NCBI GenBank assembly: GCA_964540415.1
Contig: CAZIMM010000119.1
Span: forward strand, 1 to 5,538
Source: CAZIMM01 sp964540415
GTDB taxonomy: Bacteria; Bacillota; Clostridia; Oscillospirales; Acutalibacteraceae
DNA: 5,538 nt
Direction of reading: 5' to 3'
Below the pieces are notes generated by a model that had not been told where the DNA came from, searched no databases, and saw nothing but the letters and a program-made list of their open reading frames with translations. This document shows positions 1 to 5,538 of the stretch, one piece after another. Position numbers and translations under genes: made by a program. The number at the start of each line of letters is the position of its first letter. Within the stretch, counting starts at the first letter, position 1.

Positions 1-343
1 GATTTCCTTCAAAAATGCGATTCCCGAGGCTCAGCCGACAATTCTCGAGCCCATCGGAACGCTCAAGGCATATATGCCGGATGACAATCTCGGCGACATT
101 ATGGGTGACATTACAAAGCGCCGCGGCCGCGTTCTCGGCATGGGCGCTGCGGACGAGCCGAAGATGCAGGAGCTTGTTGCCGAAGTTCCCATGGCGGAAA
201 TGGGCGATTTTTCAACTATCCTCCGTTCGGTAACCGCAGGCAGAGGCCATTTCTCACTTGAGTTCGCCCGCTATGAGGACGCTCCCGCGAACGTTGCTCA
301 GAAGGTTATTGAAGAAGCAAAGCTGGCGGCAGAGGAAGAATAA
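1..343 (+). CDS. Elongation factor G-type translational GTPase, C-terminal part (5' end outside window)
   Basis: This is the end of an EF-G-family protein, the cytoplasmic GTPase that drives ribosome translocation. The first full codon is at base 2, and about 113 residues precede the TAA at 341-343. The visible part is the end of domain IV and all of domain V (EF-G C-terminal, ferredoxin-like). Family landmarks are the LEPIG entry into domain V, the GDIMGDITKRRGRVLGM stretch matching the usual GDV-GDLN-RRG signature, and PMAEMGDFSTILRSVTAGRG matching the PL-EM--Y-T-LRS-TQGRG signature, followed by FSLEFARYED. The G domain and switch regions lie off the window. The tail ending in KLAAEEE and the MAEMGDF variant resemble EF-G-like paralogues (EF-G2/FusA2 type) of Clostridia more than a textbook FusA, so I give no symbol. 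Internal ATGs, for example at 74, are not starts because the frame is open to the left edge. A strong hairpin follows 30 bases after the stop. Family is near certain; the canonical-versus-paralogue choice is open. Confidence 0.95.
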   Translation, partial: ISFKNAIPEAQPTILEPIGTLKAYMPDDNLGDIMGDITKRRGRVLGMGAADEPKMQELVAEVPMAEMGDFSTILRSVTAGRGHFSLEFARYEDAPANVAQKVIEEAKLAAEEE

Positions 344-373
344 TCCGACACCTGTAGCTCACAAAAAGTTTCA

Positions 374-424
374 AGGGGCTGTGTCAAACACCGCAAAGTG
401 TTCAGATACAGCCCCTGTAATTTT
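374..424 (+). terminator. Hairpin terminator after the EF-G gene
   Basis: The arm at 374-385 (AGGGGCTGTGTC) pairs with 405-416, twelve pairs including one G-T, and the stem continues after a small bulge with 387-391 against 398-402, leaving a six-base loop. It begins 30 bases after the EF-G stop. The tail is GTAATTTTG, so the T-run (421-424) is short and set off by four bases. The stem is very strong but the tail is weak, so it may work as a bidirectional terminator, or belong to a palindromic intergenic element together with the neighbouring inverted repeat at 430-499. Confidence 0.6.
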
Positions 425-429
425 GCCTG

Positions 430-500
430 AAAACCCGAACTGTCCGTACATACGAAAGCTGCGCGCAACTGCGGAGCACTGTGTACGCTGTCGGGTTTTT
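430..500. repeat. Long imperfect inverted repeat with terminator-like ends
   Basis: AAAACCCGA at 430-438 pairs exactly with TCGGGTTTT at 491-499, and further in CGTAC at 445-449 pairs with GTACG at 483-487. The inside (450-482) is GC-rich with TGCGCGCA in the middle. On the + strand the right arm runs into five Ts (496-500); on the - strand the left arm ends in four Ts. It could therefore stop transcripts from both sides, including one coming from the large gene at 730-3348, which has no obvious terminator of its own. It lies 13 bases from the hairpin at 374-416, and the pair looks like one compact element. Whether it is dispersed in the genome cannot be seen from one copy. Confidence 0.45.
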
Positions 501-729
501 GTTCATTTGCCGTGCTTTCAGCATCCTGTCTTTTTCCAAACCAGCCCTTGCTGCAAGCCTTTTTATCAAAGTGGAGGCCAGAGTGAAAACAGCAATCACC
601 GCCACGGGCAGAGTCACAACCCGCGAACGTTTCCCGCGGATTTAAGTGAGAGTTCCAAGAACGTGCAAACATTTATGAACTGAAGAAAACCGGCAGCAAT
701 ATATGACACCGACAGTGTTCAGACCCGGA
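501..729. other. Gene-poor spacer, no convincing coding sequence
   Basis: This spacer separates the hairpin pair from the 3' end of the large gene. A - strand frame starting with GTG at 617 and running to 402 encodes 71 residues. Its first ~40 residues look protein-like (a hydrophobic stretch VAVIAVFTLAS followed by a basic helix). However, there is no ribosome site ahead of the GTG, an in-frame stop lies ~24 bases upstream, and the second half is simply the inverted repeat read through. I treat it as a shadow or a relic rather than a gene. A GC-only hairpin (CCGCG at 621-625 with CGCGG at 635-639) has no T-run. Nothing else is recognised. Confidence 0.4.
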
Positions 730-3348
730 TTACTTCAACATCCCGTGATATCTTCCCATCCAATAAGGCAATGTGTATGTTGTTGACGACTCCTTTATGT
801 CTGTGTTATACGGCCTAGTCAAATTATATGTGCATTGATTATATTTTCCGAGAGCCCTTTCATCGGGAGCCGCTACCGTCCAATCCAGTTTGTTAACCGA
901 CAGCACAAATGCGACTGTGTTTGCAAAATCCGAAGAATAGCTTGTGTATGCAAGCTGATTTTTCGAAACAAGGCTGTATGTCAAAGTGTCAACAAGGTTA
1001 AACCCGATTTCAGAAAGATCAAGTGTTGCAATGTCATCGCGTTTTTCGTTTGATGCAAGATAATCGACGGTATCAACCGGATGCCTGCTCAGCGTCCACG
1101 CAGCGGTTTCAATGGCCCTGTTGCCGTAAGCGTCCTTAACTTTTGTGTTCGGATATGCCAGCTGATAAATATAGTACCAAAGCGGATTTTCACTGTACTG
1201 CGCCGAAATCCACCATTGGTCAATTGCGTTACGATAAAATGAAAGAAGTTTTTTATCGGTTTCCATTTGAAACAGAGTGTAGAAAGCGAGCATTGCCATT
1301 TCCTCGTCCGAGTAATTCAAAGAAAGTCTGAATATCGTATCAACGAGATTGCCGTTGTAAGCGTTTATTGCAACAGAAATTGCCGGGGACAGCATTTCAC
1401 CCGCCGATGCGGCAATTACGGACTTGTAACGCTCATAATACTGTGCTGAAACCTCTGCATATTCATATGCCGGGTCGAGTGCCGCAAGCCGATATTCGTC
1501 CTCCCACTTTCTGTCGCCGGTAATATATGCCGCAGTTTTGAAAATGCTCAAAAGCACAGCTGCATGGAGAGGTGCCATTGCAATATTTGAGCTTGAAAAA
1601 AAGCATTCACGGTTGAATTTTGACCACGTTGTCGGTTGCCCCGTGCCGTCAACAAGCACATAGCCGTTGTCAACAAGATGCTGCGCAAGAGCATCAATCG
1701 CATTGACGGTCAGGGCCTTTATTTCCTCATCCTCGGGCGCGAGGATGTCAAAGATCAGCTTAAATATGAACATATGCCCCACAAGCTCATCCGCGCTTGT
1801 GTCACCTTTGTAAATTATGTCGGCCGCAGTGTAACCCGCGCCGATAAGGTCATTCCACAGCCGCTGCGGCACTTGAACGGACGCGTCAACCTTCGCTCCC
1901 CGAAGATTTTCCCCGTTGATGTAATATGAACTGCTGCTCGGGGAAATTGCAGACACACCCGTTGCCGTTCTGTCAGAATTGACAGACCAGTAAATATTGC
2001 CGTATGTACCGAACCCCTCGTTTTTGAACGAATAAGTCCTCGCAACAAAGCCCTCAAGCAGTTTTGTACGGCGAGCATATGACACGCCGGAATTAGCGGG
2101 ATCTCCGGGATCTGACCAGTTATCCGGCGAAAGGAAAGCAAGAGAGTCTGCGGGCATAAGCAGCTTTGTCGAGCCGGAAAGCGTAAGCAATCCGTTTGCA
2201 ACTTTGAACTGAGCTGCGGGACTCCTTGAGGGAACGTTGACTGAGCAGTCACCTCCGGCTTCAAGTGCTTCGTATGAAAGCCTGCGTTCATTTATGGTTG
2301 CATTTATTCCGCAATCCCGCTGACTGCGCACATAAGCCTGTGTTGTTCCGCTGCGCATGGAAATATAGTGGAGCATCAGGACTGCCTCCGCGGACAGCAT
2401 CGCGCTTTCGCGTGCCTGTGCAATTTGCTCCTGTGAGGCGGTTGAATCATTGCGTAAAACGGCATATCTCATCAGCTCACCGGCTCCGAACATTGAGGTC
2501 CACAGTCCGTCATTGTCCGATTCCATACCGTTCCATTTTCCTGAGTAATACATTGCTTCAGAGGTCATTCCGCGCCGTGATACGTCCTTTCTTGTGTCGA
2601 AACTCATCAGCTCGGCCTTTGATTCGCCGTCCATCTCAACCATTTCAATATGAGTAACTCCTTCGCTCATAACCGTCCATATCCCGTTCCGGCCGTCGGG
2701 AAAAATTGCAAAGACCTTGCCGTCTGTTGTGTCCGCGCTGTAAAAATAGCGGTCCCCCATAAAGCGCTGCTCAACATCACGCTGTGTTGGTGCCGAATTC
2801 AATGTGCGCAAAACGCCGTAATCAGTAATTATCCATTCCGCTCCGTCTGCGGTAACAGCTTTTCGATGCTTAGAATAGTCTTTGATTGATGAAACATACT
2901 CCGGTATCTCCTTGTTTCCGTGTTTATATCTGGTTACAATTTTCTGAAGGTTGTTAACCTGCTCAGTGCCTTCCCGTGAATAATTTACGGTTCTTCTCCT
3001 GCATCCGGTTTTCGTCGGCGACGCAACAACGCGAAGCGTTGCGCTGCCTTTTGAGCCGTCGGCACACACAGCAGTTATAACCGCCTCTCCGACACCGAGC
3101 GCGGTCACTCTCCCCCACTCGTCAACGGCAGCGGTTTCACTCGGCTTAGAAGACCAGGACAGCACTCTGTCGGTTTCTCCGTCGGGAAAAACATAATCAA
3201 GAGTGCGGCTATCTCCGACATCCATTTCCCAGTTTTCCGGAACAATAATCCGAAATTTTTTTACCGCCGGAAAAAATCCGAAAAGATATGAGCCGACAGC
3301 AACAATAACCGAAAGCAAAATTGAAAAGGCTCTTTTTATAAACAGCAT
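730..3348 (-). CDS. Membrane-anchored extracytoplasmic protein: Ig-like (BIG2-type) domain plus large helical-toroid-like region, function unknown
   Basis: An 872-residue protein starting at ATG 3348-3346 and ending at TAA 732-730. In-frame stops lie immediately upstream, so no earlier start is possible; the ribosome site is weak (AGGA 13 bases before the ATG). Residues 1-7 are basic and ~8-29 are one hydrophobic segment, a signal anchor or uncleaved signal; there is no lipobox Cys. Residues ~33-108 look like a bacterial Ig-like domain (WSS.P...AAVDEWGRVTALGVGEAVITA). Residues ~165-235 contain propeller-like strands (ADGAEWIITDYGVLRT, FPDGRNGIWTV). From ~276 the motif DNDGLWTSMFGAGELMRYA starts a helix-rich region, with GDTSADELVGH at 515-525 and DNGYVLVD..G.PT.W at 560-575, ending in LPYWMGRYHGMLK. 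This pattern recalls alpha/alpha-toroid proteins seen near carbohydrate enzymes, but I cannot assign a reaction. It is likely transcribed alone; both flanking genes lie on the + strand. Existence of the gene is near certain, the function unknown. Confidence 0.93.
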   Translation of the reverse strand: MLFIKRAFSILLSVIVAVGSYLFGFFPAVKKFRIIVPENWEMDVGDSRTLDYVFPDGETDRVLSWSSKPSETAAVDEWGRVTALGVGEAVITAVCADGSKGSATLRVVASPTKTGCRRRTVNYSREGTEQVNNLQKIVTRYKHGNKEIPEYVSSIKDYSKHRKAVTADGAEWIITDYGVLRTLNSAPTQRDVEQRFMGDRYFYSADTTDGKVFAIFPDGRNGIWTVMSEGVTHIEMVEMDGESKAELMSFDTRKDVSRRGMTSEAMYYSGKWNGMESDNDGLWTSMFGAGELMRYAVLRNDSTASQEQIAQARESAMLSAEAVLMLHYISMRSGTTQAYVRSQRDCGINATINERRLSYEALEAGGDCSVNVPSRSPAAQFKVANGLLTLSGSTKLLMPADSLAFLSPDNWSDPGDPANSGVSYARRTKLLEGFVARTYSFKNEGFGTYGNIYWSVNSDRTATGVSAISPSSSSYYINGENLRGAKVDASVQVPQRLWNDLIGAGYTAADIIYKGDTSADELVGHMFIFKLIFDILAPEDEEIKALTVNAIDALAQHLVDNGYVLVDGTGQPTTWSKFNRECFFSSSNIAMAPLHAAVLLSIFKTAAYITGDRKWEDEYRLAALDPAYEYAEVSAQYYERYKSVIAASAGEMLSPAISVAINAYNGNLVDTIFRLSLNYSDEEMAMLAFYTLFQMETDKKLLSFYRNAIDQWWISAQYSENPLWYYIYQLAYPNTKVKDAYGNRAIETAAWTLSRHPVDTVDYLASNEKRDDIATLDLSEIGFNLVDTLTYSLVSKNQLAYTSYSSDFANTVAFVLSVNKLDWTVAAPDERALGKYNQCTYNLTRPYNTDIKESSTTYTLPYWMGRYHGMLK

Positions 3349-3371
3349 ATTTCATCAACCGTCCTGCGTAT

Positions 3372-3385
3372 TTTTTGCGCAAAAA
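3372..3385. repeat. Perfect 14-bp palindrome in the leader of the large exported gene
   Basis: TTTTTGCGCAAAAA is identical on both strands. It sits 24 bases ahead of the ATG at 3348, inside the probable 5' untranslated leader of the - strand gene. A regulator-binding operator is possible. As RNA the stem would lack a proper loop, so a DNA-level role is more likely than a hairpin. It could also be chance in an AT-rich spacer. Confidence 0.35.
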
Positions 3386-3409
3386 GGAATCCGCATAAAC
3401 TTTCCAACT

Positions 3410-3438
3410 ATGCTAACATATACGCATCTCAAATGCAA
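3410..3438 (-). promoter_or_regulatory. Weak candidate promoter for the large exported gene
   Basis: Read on the - strand, TTGCAT (3438-3433) is followed after 17 bases by TAGCAT (3415-3410), a partial match to the sigma-A boxes with correct spacing. It would start a transcript about 55 bases ahead of the ATG and place the palindrome at 3372-3385 in the leader. Each box matches only in part, so this is a low-confidence call. Confidence 0.25.
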
Positions 3439-3610
3439 TAACCCGGAAAATAAAAATCTCTTTTCTATTTTAATCATTGTGGTTGCAGATTTGCTCTGTG
3501 CTGTAAAGTCAGGAAATACAAAAGATATTTTTTGAACTGCATTACTTTCTGCCCGGTACTGTCTGCCATGTCAGTTCCCAAGGCACCTTGTGCTGATTCA
3601 TTCCCTCATA
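3439..3610. other. Divergent intergenic region, nothing further recognised
   Basis: This is the core of the 325-base space between the divergent large gene and the acetyltransferase. It is AT-rich and has stops in all useful frames apart from a short + frame that is only the antisense of the exported gene running through. No RNA gene, riboswitch-like fold or repeat pair stood out. The promoters of the two flanking genes lie at its edges. Confidence 0.4.
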
Positions 3611-3639
3611 TTGACACAAGTGAAAATATGTGCAATACT
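3611..3639 (+). promoter_or_regulatory. Sigma-A type promoter of the acetyltransferase gene
   Basis: A perfect -35 box TTGACA at 3611-3616 is followed by a 17-base spacer and AATACT at 3634-3639, with TGC immediately before it giving an extended -10. Transcription would start near 3646 and leave a short leader of roughly 28 bases before the ATG at 3674, with the ribosome site inside it. This also argues against the upstream ATG at 3590 as the start, since it would lie ahead of the promoter. Confidence 0.7.
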
Positions 3640-3661
3640 GTTTTCAGGATTTTTATATGGC

Positions 3662-3667
3662 AGGAGG
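3662..3667 (+). promoter_or_regulatory. Ribosome binding site that fixes the acetyltransferase start
   Basis: AGGAGG at 3662-3667 lies six bases before ATG 3674-3676. This is a full Shine-Dalgarno match with good spacing, and it decides the start against the in-frame ATG at 3590, which has no such site. Confidence 0.85.
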
Positions 3668-3673
3668 ATATAT

Positions 3674-4252
3674 ATGAGAGATATAGATAGTTTTCAACCG
3701 CTGAATCATGTCGGTACAAATGAGATTAGAACCGAAAGACTGATTTTGAGACAATTTAGGTTAAGCGATAGTGAAGATATGTTCAAATGGGCAAGCAACC
3801 CGGAAGTTGTGAAATATCTCTCTTATCAGCCGCATAAAACAATTGAGGAAACAGACAGTATTCTAAGAGCTTGGGTAAATGCATACGAAAGCAAAACCAC
3901 ATATAATTGGACTATTGAATTTGAAGGTGTTGTAATAGGAAACATCAGCGTCGTTGAACGCGATGACGAGTGTTTTAGCTGTCACCTCGGATGGCAAATC
4001 GATGTGCCCTACTGGAACAAAGGGATAATGACGGAAGCAGCGCAGGCAGTTGTTGATTATCTGTTTGATGTTGTTGGATATTTTAGAATTTCATCCGGAC
4101 ACGACACCAGAAATATTGGTTCGGGGAAAGTAATGCAAAAAATCGGCATGACTCTTGAAGGAACTTTTAGAAAGTATTGTTTTCAAAAGGACGGCAGCAT
4201 CGGTGATAAGAATTACTATGCGATTCTTAATTCAGACCGATGCACAAAGTGA
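3674..4252 (+). CDS. GNAT-family N-acetyltransferase, RimJ/RimL type
   Basis: A 192-residue cytoplasmic enzyme expected to move an acetyl group from acetyl-CoA to an amine, either a protein N-terminus or a small molecule; the substrate cannot be read from the sequence. The N-terminal family signature is IRTERLILRQFRLSDSEDM (18-36), followed by NPEVVKYLS (42-50). The beta-4/beta-5 core is at ~79-110 (WTIEFEGVVIGNISV, then LGWQID). The acetyl-CoA loop with the following helix is PYWNKGIMTEAAQAVVDYLF (112-131), where W-NKGIMTEA matches the usual W-GKG-ATEA. The helix NIGSGKVMQKIGM (147-159) matches the N-S-KV-EK-GF motif, and the end, GTFRKYCF...DKNYYAIL, is also typical. The length fits the family. 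It has its own promoter and ribosome site and appears monocistronic, with a hairpin 74 bases after the stop. A mild oddity is an N-terminal extension of ~17 residues before the family start. Family assignment is firm. Confidence 0.95.
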   Translation: MRDIDSFQPLNHVGTNEIRTERLILRQFRLSDSEDMFKWASNPEVVKYLSYQPHKTIEETDSILRAWVNAYESKTTYNWTIEFEGVVIGNISVVERDDECFSCHLGWQIDVPYWNKGIMTEAAQAVVDYLFDVVGYFRISSGHDTRNIGSGKVMQKIGMTLEGTFRKYCFQKDGSIGDKNYYAILNSDRCTK

Positions 4253-4326
4253 GCGTAATCCCCCACCTGCAAGTCCAAAACCACTTACCGATTAGACAAA
4301 TACATTTTTATATACGTTGTCATAAA

Positions 4327-4350
4327 GAGCACGCTTCGGCGTGCTTCTCT
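4327..4350 (+). terminator. UUCG-loop hairpin after the acetyltransferase gene
   Basis: AGCACGC at 4328-4334 pairs perfectly with GCGTGCT at 4339-4345 around the extra-stable TTCG tetraloop, with a G-T pair (4327/4346) at the base. The tail TCTCTGCTCTGTTTG is T-rich but broken. As the first strong hairpin after the stop at 4252 it is the likely transcript end; it could also serve as an end structure of the element to its right on the opposite strand. Confidence 0.5.
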
Positions 4351-4800
4351 GCTCTGTTTGCAGTCGAAGGGAAACGTTCTCCCGTATGGACGAACCTTCG
4401 TGTTTGCCCGCTGAAAGCCACATACAAATTCTGTTCGCCCGTTCCGAAAATCCGGCAAAATCTGCTGTCGTCGCGCACGCCGTCCCAGAATTCGTTCTTC
4501 GCTAATCAAATAATCTCCAGCTCGTCCTTGCTCGTTCTGTCTGACGCAGATTTTCGCAAGCCACGCGGATTCTGTATAAAGAATCTGTGCTTGGTGCAGC
4601 TCGTTATAACAAGCTTTGTTTGACACTCGCTCCCCGGGGAAAAAGACTGCTCCTCTGCACACCGCAGCACACGAATTCGCTACGATTGCTTTACCTGTAT
4701 TCGCGCGCCGTTGGGGGCGGCTGTACTCTGCCTGCCATCCGGAATTTCTGCTTTTGTGAGATGGTTTGTGAGCAATTGCAGGGATTGACAATACTACGGA
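4346..4800. other. GC-richer hairpin-dense region without a convincing gene; possible structured RNA or dispersed element
   Basis: About 450 bases between the acetyltransferase terminator and an AT-rich stretch. A - strand frame (4791-4285, 168 codons) and two + strand frames (4240-4623 and 4587-4856) are open together, but none has a ribosome site, a recognisable domain or a natural amino-acid pattern; the - strand product is very Arg-rich. Instead the DNA carries many short inverted repeats. These include ACGAA/TTCGT at 4390-4401, GATTCT/AGAATC at 4568-4573/4580-4585, an 18-base near-palindrome centred on GTTATAAC (4598-4615), CCCCGGGG near 4635, and GCCG/CGGC around a G-run near 4710. GCTCGT occurs three times (4520, 4530, 4599). 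This suits a structured non-coding RNA or a miniature repeat often mis-annotated as small proteins, more than a gene. The strand is undecided; a possible - strand promoter lies at 4859-4887. Confidence 0.4.
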
Positions 4801-4834
4801 ATGATGTCCAAGCGGAAAATTTGCAGCAAATAGG

Positions 4835-4887
4835 TAACCATTATTATGCGCGATAAATATAATAGGAATTTGGTTATGTTAATTTAA
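4835..4887. promoter_or_regulatory. Overlapping candidate promoters on both strands
   Basis: On the + strand a perfect TATAAT lies at 4858-4863, with a poor -35 (TAACCA, 4835-4840) 17 bases upstream; it would transcribe toward the ribosome site at 4914. On the - strand TATTAT (4864-4859) has TTAAAT (4887-4882) 17 bases upstream and would transcribe into the hairpin-dense region. Both -10 boxes are good and both -35 boxes poor, and the sequence is AT-rich, so chance matches are likely. Confidence 0.25.
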
Positions 4888-4910
4888 CAGCTTATTTTCA
4901 GAAAAATTAA

Positions 4911-4980
4911 ATGAGGGAGTGTATTTCATGAATTAAACAGGATATTGTGTTGCAATCTACAAAAGATTTTCTACTTAGGG
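4911..4980 (+). pseudogene. Possible stump of a lost gene: good ribosome site followed by a frame that stops after two codons
   Basis: AGGGAG at 4914-4919 stands eight bases before ATG 4928-4930, an ideal arrangement, yet the frame reads Met-Asn-stop (TAA 4934-4936). Dropping one T from the AATTAAA that follows the ATG would give an open frame reading roughly MNKQDIVLQSTKDFLLRVN up to about 4983, where the sequence becomes the 3' end of the convergent AbiH gene. A perfect TATAAT lies upstream at 4858. This fits the 5' end of a gene that was cut off and frameshifted, though a chance ribosome site in AT-rich DNA is a fair alternative. Confidence 0.25.
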
Positions 4981-5538
4981 TTAATATAACATTGCGGAAT
5001 TTTCTGCTCTGTTCTCTAAAAACTCAGAAAAATCCATGTTTAGCGGTAAAAATTCCAGATGCTGTTCATCTCGAATCTGATCAAATTTTTCTTTCCCGAA
5101 TATTTTTATCAAATTTCGGATATATTTTGATTTAGCAGAATCGTTATGAAAAAGGATGGTGATCTTAGATGCTAATCCGAACAAATCAACAATAATATCT
5201 TCATCTGTAACATCAAGGGAATGCCCCATAACAAGCAAATTGATATAGCTGGAATCTTTTCCTACATCGAGAAGATCTCTAATCCAGCGCAAGTAAGAAA
5301 CATCTGTATTATAGAGGGTACGTTGATAATACTTTTTGAATTCAATGAATGATGTATCCACTGTTCCTTTCGCATCGTACTTATCTGAGTTTATTCCGAG
5401 AACAATCTTATCATTAACATTTCCGTGTATGTGAAATACTTTAGTTTTGGGGTTAAAGAACTCGTATGTATTAGTATAGTTAAGGGTGAAGTGCTCCCCT
5501 GAGATTGGACAACGTGAGATTGTTTGAAATCCGGGAGT
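4981..5538 (-). CDS. abiH: AbiH-family abortive infection protein, C-terminal part (N-terminus beyond right edge)
   Basis: The frame is open from the right edge of the window to TAA at 4983-4981, giving 185 residues. A GTG at 5361-5359 is internal (Val 60 of the fragment) and not the start, because the family motifs continue upstream of it. Matching landmarks of the AbiH family (named for the lactococcal phage-resistance protein) are FTLNYTNTYE (17-26), HIHGN (36-40) with IVLGI (45-49), VMGHSLDVTDEDI (103-115), and KITILFHND (125-133) followed by a helix ending IKIFGKEKF. The order NYT-E, then HG, then GHS-D resembles SIR2-like Rossmann folds, which I offer only as inference. Family members act inside the cell to limit phage multiplication at the cost of the infected host; the exact trigger and target are not readable here. 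Full members are usually 300-400 residues, so about half is missing. It is AT-richer than the genes at the left, as expected of a transferred defence gene. No terminator hairpin is visible after the stop. Confidence 0.88.
   Translation of the reverse strand, partial: TPGFQTISRCPISGEHFTLNYTNTYEFFNPKTKVFHIHGNVNDKIVLGINSDKYDAKGTVDTSFIEFKKYYQRTLYNTDVSYLRWIRDLLDVGKDSSYINLLVMGHSLDVTDEDIIVDLFGLASKITILFHNDSAKSKYIRNLIKIFGKEKFDQIRDEQHLEFLPLNMDFSEFLENRAENSAMLY

Noticed and set aside
402..617. - strand 71-codon frame with a hydrophobic N-terminus
   Set aside because: GTG start without a ribosome site, an in-frame stop shortly upstream, and a second half that is only the inverted repeat at 430-499 read as protein. 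Kept as a possible relic in the spacer entry, not as a gene.
1815..2291. - strand 158-codon frame, and + strand frames such as 2265-2657
   Set aside because: They lie wholly inside the well-supported 872-residue gene in other frames and have no domain features; they are shadows.
3590..3673. Longer acetyltransferase start at ATG 3590
   Set aside because: It has no Shine-Dalgarno site and lies upstream of the TTGACA promoter at 3611, while AGGAGG stands six bases before the ATG at 3674.
4285..4791. - strand 168-codon frame
   Set aside because: The longest frame in the gene-free block, but the product is Arg-rich and without domain pattern, there is no ribosome site, and it reads straight through the terminator hairpin after the acetyltransferase gene. 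+ strand frames over the same bases are open too, so openness is due to composition.
4785..4807. TTGACA at 4785-4790 as a promoter on the + strand
   Set aside because: No acceptable -10 box appears 16-18 bases downstream.
4947..5135. + strand 62-codon frame at the AbiH 3' end
   Set aside because: From about 4981 onward it is the antisense of the AbiH coding sequence; only its first ~15 codons could belong to the gene stump described at 4911-4980.

Overview
The window looks like a chromosomal segment of a gut or rumen-type Clostridia (Firmicutes), most likely of the Oscillospirales/Ruminococcaceae kind. The reasons are an EF-G with a clostridial-style C-terminus, strong AGGAGG ribosome sites, moderate GC in the older genes, and a BIG2-like/helical-toroid exported protein of a type I associate with that group. 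This placement is inference from sequence style; there is no rRNA or other marker here.

Layout. (1) 1-343, + strand: the last ~113 residues of an elongation factor G-type GTPase, followed by a strong hairpin terminator (374-424). (2) 425-729: gene-poor spacer with a second, longer inverted repeat (430-499); the two hairpins together look like a compact palindromic intergenic element. (3) 730-3348, - strand: an 872-residue membrane-anchored, extracytoplasmic protein with an N-terminal Ig-like (BIG2-type) domain and a long C-terminal region of alpha/alpha-toroid character; function unknown. (4) 3349-3673: divergent intergenic region with a good sigma-A type promoter for the next gene and a perfect 14-bp palindrome in the leader of the previous one. 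(5) 3674-4252, + strand: a RimJ/RimL-type GNAT N-acetyltransferase, followed by a UUCG-loop hairpin. (6) 4253-4980: over 700 bases without a convincing gene. The first ~450 bases are GC-richer, full of short hairpins and open for long distances on both strands without looking like protein; the last ~180 are AT-rich and carry a possible promoter, an ideal ribosome site and a two-codon reading frame that looks like the stump of a lost gene. (7) 4981-5538, - strand: the C-terminal 185 residues of an AbiH-family abortive-infection (anti-phage) protein that runs off the right edge.

The genes do not form one operon: strand order is + / - / + / -, each unit has its own spacer, and no common pathway is evident. 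The right end (AT-rich, AbiH, decayed stump, possible dispersed element) has the look of an accessory or defence-island edge joined to an ordinary housekeeping region on the left. I see no tRNA, rRNA, CRISPR array, transposase or integrase. No complete new system can be demonstrated. The best candidates for something undescribed are the 4346-4800 element and the large exported protein.
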